Shown: positions 54,282-64,000 of the stretch, piece after piece
Layout: each line of letters starts with the position of its first letter
Numbering within the stretch: position 1 is the first letter of the stretch
DNA from: Branchiostoma floridae
Taxonomy: Eukaryota > Chordata > Leptocardii > Amphioxiformes > Branchiostomatidae
DNA: 64,000 nucleotides
Direction of reading: 5' to 3'
NCBI RefSeq assembly: GCF_000003815.2
Contig: NC_049995.1
Span: 10,905,181 to 10,969,180 of the forward strand
Translations under genes and position numbers: made by a program
The notes under the pieces: model-generated
The model's input: the letters and a program-made list of their open reading frames with translations, nothing else
The model's database searches: none
What the model was told of the DNA's origin: nothing

Positions 54282-57200
54282 CTACGCCTTCTTCGTGGCC
54301 TCCTCTCCGGTGTACGCCTTGAGGATCTCTGCACGCTTGGCGGCAAGACGCTCTTCGCGCCTGGCGCGCTTGTCCTTGTTCTTGGACCTACGGGCCTCGG
54401 CCTGGTCACTATGGAAACACAAACAGAAAAAAAGGATTAGATAAGAAATAGAACGTATTCAGAAGCACAGTATTAATTACACCTCAATCATAGCAAACAA
54501 ATACTGTCAATCAAAACCTCAAGGAATCACAGCTAAAACATTCATCTTTGTTTTTAGTACAAAAACATCAACAGAAGACAAGTTAAAGACTTACGCCAAC
54601 AGCTTGGATCGCTGCTTCTCGGCCTTCCTCTTGTGGATGTACTCCATCATCAGTCGCTTGTTCTTAAACACGTTACCCTTGGCCTTCATGTACAGCTGGT
54701 GGTACCTATTATTTCAACAAAAATAACTTTCATCTTTCTGATATAATATTCAGTAGTTTGCACTAGTGACTACATTTGTTTAAAAACTCCCCCAAATGTT
54801 GATACTGCAAATAACAATGAAAAATTCTTACTGTCTTTGATCACTGTATAGGCTCTGCTCTGACTTATTCCATAAACAAAATACAAAGCAACTCTTTTGA
54901 CTCAGAATCATTGTTCTCAAAAACTATGATAGTATTTTGATATGTGTACAATACACATTGATGCACAGTGCAAGGAAAATGAGGGAGGTTTACAGTTAAA
55001 GTAATACAGGACTCAGATAGCAGGAAACAAGTGACACTTACAGTAACCTGGAATCCAGTCTACTGCTGGCAGGGCCTACCGTACTTAGTGCAGGCTTTGT
55101 ACGGGGGCAGGGAAGCTCCCAGCCGCTTAGGTAACCAGCCACACCCGGTAGAATTTTCACGGGGTTAGACTTAGCCCAGTGGGAGTTAATTTGCCAGGGA
55201 GTTAATTTGCCCGCCAGCAGTAGACTGGGGAGATCCTTGTTTAAATTTCCTCGAGATCAGATTTGCGATAAGGCTTCCTACACCACGGGAGTCCCTCAGC
55301 ACACCGCACAATTGGCCTGAGCGCGCCATGCGCTGGCGAATCCACTACTGCCTTGTTACATATTCATGGCCTGCTTGCCGTGATGTAATCATATCACTTT
55401 CGTATCTGCACTACAATCGGGCGGTTTTGGGATCCTAGTAAGCCAGAATAAATGTCACAACTGACTAAATAACATTGTAGTCTTTTTTTAAATCGAAATA
55501 TGAGAAAAGAACATGAACAATGGATATTGGAAGTTCCTGTATGCAACGTAAGACTCCTTGGTAAGACTAAGTTTTATTCATGAAGAGAAATGGATCTGGA
55601 GACAGACAAAATATCAACGTTTTTCTATGACTGTGTGAAAGGTAATCACAGATGTATGTAGTGTTTTTTCTTCTTTAGATATAACCTAATGGTACTTTAT
55701 AAACAACGTAGAGAGACCAGTTGAATGTCATTTACACGGAGAATAAGTGATATGGAACAACAAGTCATGACCCACGTCTCAAAACGAGCTGAAACCTCCC
55801 AATCTGCACGCCTCTAATTTTCACTGGGAGTAGCGTCGCCAACTGATACCCCAAGTCATCTGGCTTCTTTGACCTGGTCTCTGATCAGGGCGACCAGAGG
55901 GGACAGAACAGTCTCTATAGAGTGGGAAAGTTCGCTGACTTCAGTCGATCTGGACACTCGAGTGATGTCAACAGTTATGTCCCGCGGCCCGTGGGTCAGC
56001 TTGGTAGATCAATGAGGAGGAGAGCCATGACATCCTTTCCATGCAGAAACAACCACAAAACTTCCTTCTGCTTATCTTTAAAGCTATCGACCCCTTCAAA
56101 CAACAACAGAGCCCTGGAAATGGCATTTTCCAGAGCAGCCGTGCGTGTGTCAGGCTCTCCCGAGTCGGCCATGTTGATATGGTAATCATGTCAGGGTTTG
56201 ACAAGGCGGATTTACCGCGTGCTGCGCGCACCAATCAAGGCGCGGCAAGTTGATTGGGTTCTCGTAACACTATTGGTTAGAAACGGCGCGGGGATCGCCG
56301 CGCCGAGAACTGTTCCTATTAACTGTTCGCCAGTCTACTGCTGGCGGGCAAATTAACTCCCTGGCAAATTAACTCCCACTGGGCTAAGTCTAACCCCGTG
56401 AAAATTCTACCGGGTGTGGCTGGTTACCTAAGCGGCTGGGAGCTTCCCTGCCCCCGTACAAAGCCTGCACTAAGTACGGTAGGCCCTGCCAGCAGTAGAC
56501 TGGATTCCAGGTTACACTTACAGATGCTTGTCGATCTTCTTGGACTCGCGGTATTTCCGCAGCATTCTGCGCAGAACACGCATACGGCGCATCCAGATGA
56601 CCTTCTCTGGCATACGTGCGTTGGCTGTACCCTTCCTCTTACCTGGGTGAGGAGACAGGTGAGTTAGATGGTAATATAGGTAAGCAATTCAGAGATGCCA
56701 AAAAGTCACCTTAGTTTATTCCACAAAACTACTTAATAAGCCTTTGTCGTCTACTGGGCATCTTTAGATGGTTCTACTTGTACTTAATACAGAATATGTC
56801 AATAAAGGTAAGACATCCAGTAATAGGATAAGTTAAAAAGCAGTTACTCAAGCAATTGGATATGATTTTGGAAACGGTCAGACGTCTCAGATCTTGCGTC
56901 TGTGACACTTCTATGATACAGAATACTTCATTTTTCTGAAAAAAAACAAACCTATGCATAAAAAGAACTAACATTTGCAGGTAGGGAACCTGTTGTTATC
57001 TTAGACTTGACTAATGACAAACAGGAATTTTGTTTAAGAATAAACCATCAATCTTCTGTTGCATAGCTTACACTTACAGTGCTGTTAGTCTACAACATAG
57101 TTGTAGCTTCAGACAAAAGTACATTATCTAGCTTTATACAAATTATTGTACGAAGACAAGTTTGCATCTTCTACTATCTCTGTTGTATGTACAATTAATA

Positions 57201-58574
57201 AGTACATGTCCCAGCACCCTGAACTTACCATAGCCCATGTGTCTGCCCTTGCGGCGGGCGATGTGCGCCTTGCGGACACGTGCCCGGGAGTGGACAGCCA
57301 CCGGCTTACGGATGATCAGACCATCTTTTACCAACTTCCTGATGTTTTGCCCTGGGAAAGAAAATATAAGTCAGTAAGCACCATGTACTGAGACTTGAAC
57401 ATTTAGATTATCTATCACTTTTCTGGGAGGTTGACCTCATTGGGAAGGGCTCCACATTCTTGAAGAGTAGTAAGCACTGTCCAACATAGACAAGAGTTTA
57501 CGACCGTTAATCCAGAAAGTGAAGAACCTGAAGGCATCCTTCCATCTTTACTGTCTTGGTCTTAAGTAACAAATCATACCCATGCCCTACTGTCTCCCGA
57601 TTGCCAGCTATGTTAGTCGTTAGTTTTAGACAGTTCGACTATTCATTGTTTTTACATCCTGGAAGTAAATTCCAATCCTTTGTCCTAACTTAATTCTTCA
57701 TACAGAATGTTATGCTTATGACCAAAGTTTAAGCCTTCTTTTTTCAGCTTTTATGCATAATGCTACAGATAAGTAGTACAAAGTATCAGGTTTTCCATTC
57801 CACTAAAATTTAAAAGGAGAACAAGTTGAACAACCTTAAATCGTGGCAAAATAAAAGCTGTCATTGTCTTTCTGTATTATTGCCCCCAATAACGCCTTCA
57901 GTTTCATGCTTTGGCTCATTTGTATATAAACATCAACAGTACATCATGACCATCTCAAGTTATGTACTAACAGCAAATCTCAGACTTCAGACTTACTTGA
58001 GTTGGCGTTGGCGATTTCATTTGTCTCGTTGGGGTCCAACCAGACCTTGTTCTTGCCACACTTAAGGACACTGGCTGACAGCCGCTTCTGTAAGCGTAGA
58101 GTACTGAAAGAAGAAACAAAACTGGATTAAGACAAAAGCAACACAAATATATATGTGGATGCACGTTGTGCACACACAAAAAATACATCAGTATGAAAAG
58201 AGCATTTATAAGATGCTACGACTATTTCATACCTCGACATGGTTAGAAAATCGACGAAGACAAATCTCTGAATGTTTTCAGTGGTTTAGAATTAACGTAA
58301 TGTCTACAGATTGCGTCGTGTTGAGTCTTATTTTGTGTTGCGCAAAGAAAAGCAATGACCAAGATGGCGGACGGCGGCCATCTTGGATACTAGCGAGGAA
58401 AAGTGCGAACACGCTTCTACTCAAATATTTCGTCTTAGCTGCCACGATTGTGCATAAAAACAACATCTCCATATCCTATCTAGCCTTATCTAACTTTTTA
58501 TGTGTAAAAATTGGTTAAAATGTCCTAAAATTTGACATAATCATAAGAAAATTTTGGTTCGGCACCAACCTCAT
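54282..58574 (-). CDS. RPL19: 60S ribosomal protein L19 (eL19)
   Basis: Component of the large ribosomal subunit. Exons on the minus strand: 58570-58574 (ATGAG), 57997-58103, 57229-57351, 56522-56642, 54595-54705, 54282-54408; 594 nt, 197 residues. Diagnostic stretches are [73 protein letters not shown] and the basic C-terminal tail ending EEATKKA. The first exon codes only for ATG-AG, as in human RPL19. Upstream on the minus strand is a pyrimidine tract CTCTTTCC (58598-58605), the TOP type start expected for ribosomal protein mRNAs, and a CRE-like TGACGTA (58631-58637). A second possible first exon exists at 58233-58240. Intron 4 carries a 1.5 kb TIR element at its donor end. Confidence 0.96.
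55043..56515 (-). mobile_element. TIR transposon carrying a broken RecQ-like helicase fragment
   Basis: 1473 bp with near-perfect inverted repeats of about 190 bp (GTAACCTGGAATCCAGTCTA and its reverse complement), flanked by ACTTACA (55036-55042, 56516-56522; 8 bp if the shared C is counted). The internal sequence on the minus strand holds a RecQ-like helicase relic. A relative lies at 34930-35150. The superfamily is not certain; helicase-bearing Academ-type elements are one possibility. Confidence 0.85.
55825..56172 (-). pseudogene. RecQ-like ATP-dependent helicase N-terminal relic
   Basis: Minus strand opens with MADSGEPDT, then [20 protein letters not shown], the RecQ motif 0 and lead-in to Walker A. 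The Walker A segment is missing; after a shift of frame SLIYQ follows. Further on [18 protein letters not shown] appears, the RecQ motif Ia region, followed by a stop. Non-functional. Confidence 0.65.
56802..56895. repeat. Half copy of the ATTAGACATCCAGG fold-back family
   Basis: GTAAGACATCCAG followed by CAGTTACTCAAGCAATTGGA and GGAAACGGTCAGACG, as at 43709. Confidence 0.6.
58233..58240 (-). other. RPL19: Alternative first coding exon of RPL19 (candidate)
   Basis: Minus strand ATGTCGAG followed by GTATGA. Eight coding bases leave the same phase as the five of the main first exon, so both splice in frame to 57997-58103, giving MSS-TLRLQ or MS-TLRLQ. Confidence 0.35.
58360..58386. promoter_or_regulatory. 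Inverted pair of YY1-type sites
   Basis: CAAGATGGCGG followed by CGGCCATCTTGG: two YY1 consensus cores facing each other, upstream of the candidate alternative first exon of RPL19. Confidence 0.5.
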
Positions 58575-58597
58575 GGCTGCCTCCTTTTTGCCAGCCC

Positions 58598-58605
58598 GGA
58601 AAGAG
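58598..58605 (-). promoter_or_regulatory. RPL19: TOP-type pyrimidine tract of RPL19
   Basis: Minus strand CTCTTTCC about 25 bp before the ATG. The probable transcription start and translational control element. Confidence 0.5.
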
Positions 58606-58639
58606 GCTGAAGCTGTTTACTTCTGACTAATACGTCACA

Positions 58640-59199
58640 TCCGCGACTAAAAGTAGTACCAAGATTTGAATCATGATTTCTTAGAACAGAGCAAATTCAG
58701 GAAATTTTGCCAACCATTCCAGATAAACGTAAAATTATCACACTAAAACTCATCATATATAAGCCTTTGATTTTTGATAGTTGATACTTGTGGTGTAGTT
58801 TGTGCGGATGAATACATTCTCATTTCACTGTAAAAGCATAATTTTCAGGAGCTAAAATGAACTCAAATTTTCAAGACTATTAAGGTAATGTTTAACAACT
58901 TTATTGTCAATTTACATTATTGTTCACAAGAATTAAATTTCTGTGGATTTCTTTCCAAAAAAAGAAAATTTAGGAATATTTCATAAATTCCAAAGGGGTG
59001 GTCTCCTTTACTATAAATATTCGAAAGTGATCCATATAAACCCATCTTTTTAGATAATTTCTGTTGTTAAAATTTTCTTCTCCATTCTATTTCAACTTCT
59101 ATACAACATCATATAGTTAAATTTGTCACAGATTTTAATTTGGAAGTTAAAGACAAAACTCATCCTCTACAACTTGGAATATTCCGACCCTAGGGTCAC
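58640..59199. promoter_or_regulatory. Divergent promoter region between RPL19 and SNX19
   Basis: About 600 bp between head-to-head genes. AT-rich, with no coding signal. Confidence 0.45.
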
Positions 59200-62100
59200 A
59201 TGCTCCGTTGTCACATGATTCGCGCGTCCGAGGACCTTGACTTCCGGGTTCACACCTGTTTACGTCTTGGGTCTTGTTTTTCAAGACCTCTGCGTCTCAT
59301 GATGCCTACCTCTCAAGGTGAATGGATGCTAGGGTGTCTCAGGAAAGTACAAGGACTTTTCAGAATATGGTGGGAGCAATTCTTGTCTCTGAAAACCACC
59401 CAGAAAATCGTTGGAGTTGGGGTGGGCGTGTTACTTCTCGCAAAAGTAGTCGGATATTCTTCGTACCTTCTCATGTATTTTGCACTTCTTGCCTGTGGAA
59501 TATGGCTTGGAAATTACCTCACAAGTCACGACAAGCTTCTCAAGTCCGAAATGCTGCTAGAACTGTTTGAAATGTTGTCACTCAAGCCAGAGACAACCAT
59601 TGGTGGGCAAAACTCAGAAGGGGACCCCTCAAACTTGGATCCTCTGAATCAACAACTTGAATCTCTCACAAGAAATATTATGCGTGACTTTGTTATGACG
59701 TGGTACAGAGACATAACAGCTGACCGTCAGTTTTCAGACGAAGCGTTTGAATCCTTAGAAGACATGTCTCTAACCCTGTCTTCGCGATTCAAGGAGTTGG
59801 ACCAACACGTCTTAGTAGAAAAAGTTCTTAAAGTAGTCCACAGGCACTTATTCACAACCAAAGAGGCAAGAAGACTCTTAAAAACCCAGCCAAACTTCTT
59901 CAAAAGTGACTTGGATTCAGAATCTTCCTTGTTTGCAGCGTATGAAAAAGTCGCAAAGATACACATCGCTCTCCAAAGCCAGGCTATTGAGTTGGACTAT
60001 TTACGGAGCATAGCGGAGGTCCTCTTGTACGTAGTTTTTCCAGTGAGCACGTTTAGATGTGAGTCAGGGAAAGAGCTGGTTCGAGAGATCCTAACGTGTC
60101 AGCTGATCTTACCTGTAGTTAACATGGTGTCTGATCCTGATTGGTTGAACCAAAAGATTTTCCATATCCTATCTCCATCTGAAGTTGTGTTAGAAAAAGG
60201 TGTTGATGAGAATTTGACATTACCTGTGACAGCAGGGAGTATAGAAGACATGAGCATTGAATATTCAAGAAGCAGAGACTTACCTCAAGTTGACAATAGT
60301 GTGTCTATAGGGAGAGCAGAAGAGACAACACACTCTTCAGCAAAATCTTCTGCTGAGGTTCCTAGTCTAAAGGCAACGTTCATAGTAGGATCGGATGTCA
60401 GCGTAGAATCACAACAGTCAAAAAAGTCAGGTAACAAAAAGTTAGAAACGGTGGGTGCTCCCTTAGCACAGGAAAATCCCCATGAGACAACAGAGTGTAG
60501 ATCTGAACAAGTCAGAGAGGAACCCATAGGTGGTACCGGCAGTCCTGGTAGCATTAGTCCATTGAGTACTTCTTTAGAAGCTTTGTCAAGCACTAAGCCA
60601 AAAGATGTGTTGTCTGGCTCATTGTCGAGTTCTGAATCAAGTCCAAAAGATGTATTTCTACCCGATATTGTAATGGTGAAGGATTCTGATGGTCCAGAAA
60701 GTCACGAGGAAAGGCTGACAAAAGAAGAAGACACTCAAGAACATCTCAAGAAGCCTGGGATTGGTAGAAGGGCTTCGGCTTTACTCATGAAGAAGTTAGG
60801 GCTTGGTAGTAAGAAAGAAGAAGAGCAAAGTAAGAAGGAGGAAGAAAGGCCATCAGGTACAGCAGATCAAAAATCAACAGTGGATGCTCCTGCTGCTAGC
60901 TCGGAGGAAACCCCACAAACCTCTATGGTGGACTTGGACCAACTGCAGTCACATTTTAGACTTGCTCCGTCCAACTCACCAAGACCAACATTGGTGAGAA
61001 GTTCCTCACAAGACAGTTTTGTGAGCATACCTGAGGATGAGAATGAACTGTACTCCCCCTTTGAGCAAGTCACCATGGAAGAAGTTGTTGCATCAATAGC
61101 TCGCCATTCCATGGCCTCAGATTCACAGATCCAAGAAGAATCTGCCTCTGACAAATTAGCAGCTTTGCCAATACTCAGGACAAAAAGTAACAGCGAATCA
61201 AAGCTCGGGAATGAAGATGTTACCATCAGAACTGTTTCCCAGCCAATATCTATCTCCGTACCATCCACAAAACTGCCAAGAAGTGCAACTTCTCCAGGGC
61301 TTTTGTCCAATTCTCCAAAAAGATCCCCTCTTTCCAACAGCCCAAATCTAAACCAGTTTAGGCAGTCACCGTCCAAAGAGAGGGAGAGGCAAATGAAGAG
61401 AAGTCTCAGTTCAAGTCCAGGGTCGGAACGTGCCACTTTTCCGCAGGCAGAAATCAGAGCAAGTTCAGAGAACATCCCGGAAGTTTCAGGCAGAAAGGAT
61501 GATGGGAAGGATGAGAAAGATGGAGCAAGTCATCATGGGAAGGAGAACCATCTTTCCTCCAGGCTGTTCCACAATGTGCGCATCCCCAAAACTCAAACAG
61601 CTGTGGAGTACAAGGGGATGGGGACAAGGAAATACACCTTGTACAGAGTGCAGGTAACAATAGTTTGATTGAGTACCTGTAGTTCTCCCTGTTAAAGTTC
61701 TGACATACTTAATAGTAGTTGGCATGTTGTACAATCTCCCTTCCCGTGAGGGCCCAAGCTGTTTTCTTTTTATATCAGCTGTTGCATGCATGCAACCAAC
61801 ATGGAAGAAAACCTGTCACAGATATACGCATCCTGCTTAACATGTACACTGGCTACTTTTCAGCAACTGGGCCCTCCAACAAGATTTGCTTTGCCGCACC
61901 CTCCGCTTCCGCTTTGACTGAAATCATAACTCCCCTACTATAGCTATATCTGCCCCCTGAGCCTCAACAGATGCAGCCTTCAATAAAGAAGGCAAGAAAA
62001 CATGAGCCCTTTTGAATAGATGAAAGTTGAATCTCTACTTCTGGATAAATCAAATTTAATTCAGACGTTTCAAACGACCTCCGTCGTTCTTCTTCAGTGA

Positions 62101-63726
62101 AATAAAAATAAAAGTTTACAACTCTGCGGAATAAAGAATACTTCTTACGTTCTAAATAAACAAAAAAGGGAACGGCTAAGGTGTTCTAAAGTAAACATGG
62201 TAGGTAACTACATAGGTGTTCTAACAGAACGACGGAGGGCGGTTGAAACGTCTGAATTAAATTTGATTTATCCAGAAGTAGAGATTCAACTTTCATCTAT
62301 TCATTATATTCCTGGATGTATAATCTTCACAAACGCATGAGCCCTTTTGTTTGCCTATTCTGAGAGGGCTTCAGGGCCAAAAAAGCTGAGTAGGTATACA
62401 CATGTAGTTTGCAACCTAGCAGCAGTGGCCACTTTTGTGTAACAAGCACAGTTATTGATGGAGGTGTTAGAAATAGAACAAGCATGGCTTTGGGATCAGT
62501 CTATTCATGCAGCCTTTCACAACTTTTCTTCCCACAGTATGAGACGACCATAATGGTGCCCATGGAGGGAGAGTTGGGGCAGGAAGCTGTGGAACCCATC
62601 ACCACGACGATGTCGGTACGGCGACGGTTCAGGGAGTTCATCACTCTACATGTAGCCTTGGAGGAGAACCCCAAATTCAGGAAGATCATGAAAAGTAAGG
62701 GACTTACTAATATGGTATTCTATAACTTGTCAGTACATTTATTTTAGCATACAGGTTAAGTATTGGGTTCATAACAATTTGCCTTACAACAAATTTGATT
62801 CTAAAGGTCTAGAAAAGCTCAATATGGTCTAAAGAAATGTAGTACTATCAATTTGAAAACAAAATAACACTGCTCTAAACTTGTACTTGAATATGAGAAA
62901 CTGAAATTTCTCAAAGTGCAAATCATTATGCAGTTGACACATATGAAATTAAATAAGTCTGACCCTTCAACACAAGGGATAAGATTCCAGGTCCTGTAGT
63001 TAGTGTTATTAGCATGCACTTGTCTCATAAAACACATGATAATATTGTATTGTAACAGTTGTCTTTTTTTTCCTCTCAGATGTAAAAGGCCCCAACAGAT
63101 TGTTCTACCTGCCGTTTGGTAACATGGACAAAAACACCATCAGACAGAGACGAGGTCAGCTGCAAGACTTCCTCGGGGTGAGTATCTCTTATGTTTTAAT
63201 ACATTAGCCAAGACGGTTATATTTTTGTTGCCATTTTATACAATGGAATGCTGCGGTCCTGTATGTCAATGTATAGCGTAACTAAAATGTATCTTAACGA
63301 TATATAATTTGTGGGTGGGGTTGGGAAAAGGAAAGTCAACTTCCATAATGGGCCTCCTATTGCTTTCTACAGTACTGCAGCAGAACTTCTGGTTTGATAC
63401 CTTATGTTCTAGACATGGACATTTTTGAGCAGGACATATCTCTTGGAACAGAGAGTGTGCGGTGTACAAAATGTAGCTTTGGTCCCCCTAGCAGCTTTTT
63501 CTTGAACTGAAGTTTTTTTTTTTCTGTTAACATGACATTTTTTTTCTGCTAACATGGTATTTGAGGTTTTAAAAAGTTTTCTATGTTTTGTTTTGTTCTA
63601 TAGGAACTTTGCTCCAGACCAGAACTGTGCCAAAGTAAGGAGTTGCAGGAGTTCCTGGCCTATGGGAGGGACGGCAGCATAGCCTTCGTAAGGAAACCTC
63701 CCGACATCATTCCTAGGTTTGACAAG
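59200..63726 (+). CDS. SNX19: Sorting nexin-19 (5' part: TM segments, PXA, linker, start of PX)
   Basis: Membrane-bound sorting nexin of the SNX13/14/19/25 group. Exons: 59200-61653, 62538-62694, 63080-63177, 63604-63726; the gene runs on past the window. One large first exon encodes a hydrophobic hairpin (IVGVGVGVLLLAKVV and YLLMYFALLACGIWLG, about residues 68-105), then a PXA domain (NIMRDFVMTWYRDITADRQF; CQLILPVVNMVSDPDW near 300), then a long Ser/Glu-rich disordered linker of about 450 residues. The next exons encode the PX domain: YTLYRVQ joined to YETTIMVP, RRRFREFITLHVALEENP, VKGPNRLFYLPFGNM, and VRKPPDIIPRFDK. These match the human order. The start may be the Met at 59200 or a later one at 59215 or 59299. 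Confidence 0.94.
62015..62335. mobile_element. Fold-back repeat with 14-bp target duplication in a SNX19 intron
   Basis: Arms GATGAAAGTTGAATCTCTAC and GTAGAGATTCAACTTTCATC pair over about 60 bp. Outside lies CATGAGCCCTTTTG on both sides (62001-62014, 62336-62349). The right end CCTGGATGTATAATCTTCAC is a reverse copy of the family end seen at 43709. Confidence 0.8.
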
Positions 63727-64000
63727 GTAGGATCGAGTTTTCACCTTAGATTCTAAGACAATGTTTCAAGATTAATCTTATCATGGAGAAAAGACAAATT
63801 TTCTTTTGAAGACCTTCTAGATCTGCACATCCGTCGTGATCCATATTGATGAATTATTATTATTTTCTGATTAGACTCTCAAAGTGTGCAAACTAGTAAC
63901 TCCCTGTATCTCTCTCCTGAGTCTCCTGTCAAATTTGAAGAATCTAATACTTTAAAGGAAGTGTAAATGCTTTTTCAAAAGCTGACAAGTGTAATGCACG

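Noticed and set aside
55922..56185. Plus-strand 87-codon ORF in the RPL19 intron element
   Set aside because: Antisense to the RecQ-like relic, which explains the region better.
60867..61475. 202-codon minus-strand ORF
   Set aside because: Antisense shadow of the Ser-rich SNX19 linker.
1..64000. CRISPR arrays, operons, prokaryotic signals
   Set aside because: Split genes and the repeat types show a metazoan nuclear genome; the tandem repeats lack spacer structure.

Overview
Eukaryotic genomic DNA: split genes with canonical GT-AG introns and many dispersed repeats. The gene sequences (ACOX1, NADK2, RPL19, SNX19 families), compact introns and the mix of MITEs, tRNA-derived SINEs, CR1 and DIRS/Ngaro-type retroelements suggest an invertebrate deuterostome, most likely an amphioxus (Branchiostoma). 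The species is inferred, not proven.

Layout. 1-13618 (+): last twelve exons of a peroxisomal acyl-CoA oxidase 1 gene (ACOX1 copy A); the window opens inside the gene. Its last intron holds a whole 5.5 kb Ngaro-like tyrosine-recombinase retrotransposon on the minus strand. 13.6-16.8 kb: degenerate repeats with CTCF-like motifs, plus small MITEs. 16.8-28.3 kb (+): pieces of an NADK2-type NAD kinase gene with a duplicated exon, an in-frame stop after the GGDGT motif, missing central exons, and a large CR1 retrotransposon on the minus strand between its exons. 28.3-36.8 kb: no gene recognised; MITEs, a dead Tc1-like transposon, SINEs and local tandem duplications. 36.9-38.6 kb (+): a three-exon gene for a 95-residue secreted precursor with an acidic pro-region, a Lys-Arg site and a cationic four-cysteine peptide; I do not recognise it. 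41.46-52.62 kb (+): a complete second ACOX1 gene (copy B, 14 exons, 663 aa), preceded by three DR1 nuclear-receptor-type elements. 54.3-58.6 kb (-): complete RPL19, one intron carrying a TIR element with a broken RecQ-like helicase. 59.2 kb to the end (+): first four exons of SNX19 (TM segments, PXA, start of PX), divergent from RPL19.

How it fits together. The two ACOX1 genes are same-strand paralogues about 28 kb apart with identical internal exon lengths. Their identity is patchy: some exons or part-exons are almost identical while neighbouring exons and all compared introns differ, which suggests gene conversion, perhaps through cDNA. Copy B has regulatory sites expected of a PPAR/HNF4-controlled beta-oxidation gene. 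Both proteins end in AKL, a PTS1-like peroxisomal signal. The most novel item is the four-cysteine peptide gene. The most instructive insertion is the RPL19 element, whose target-site duplication copies a splice donor.
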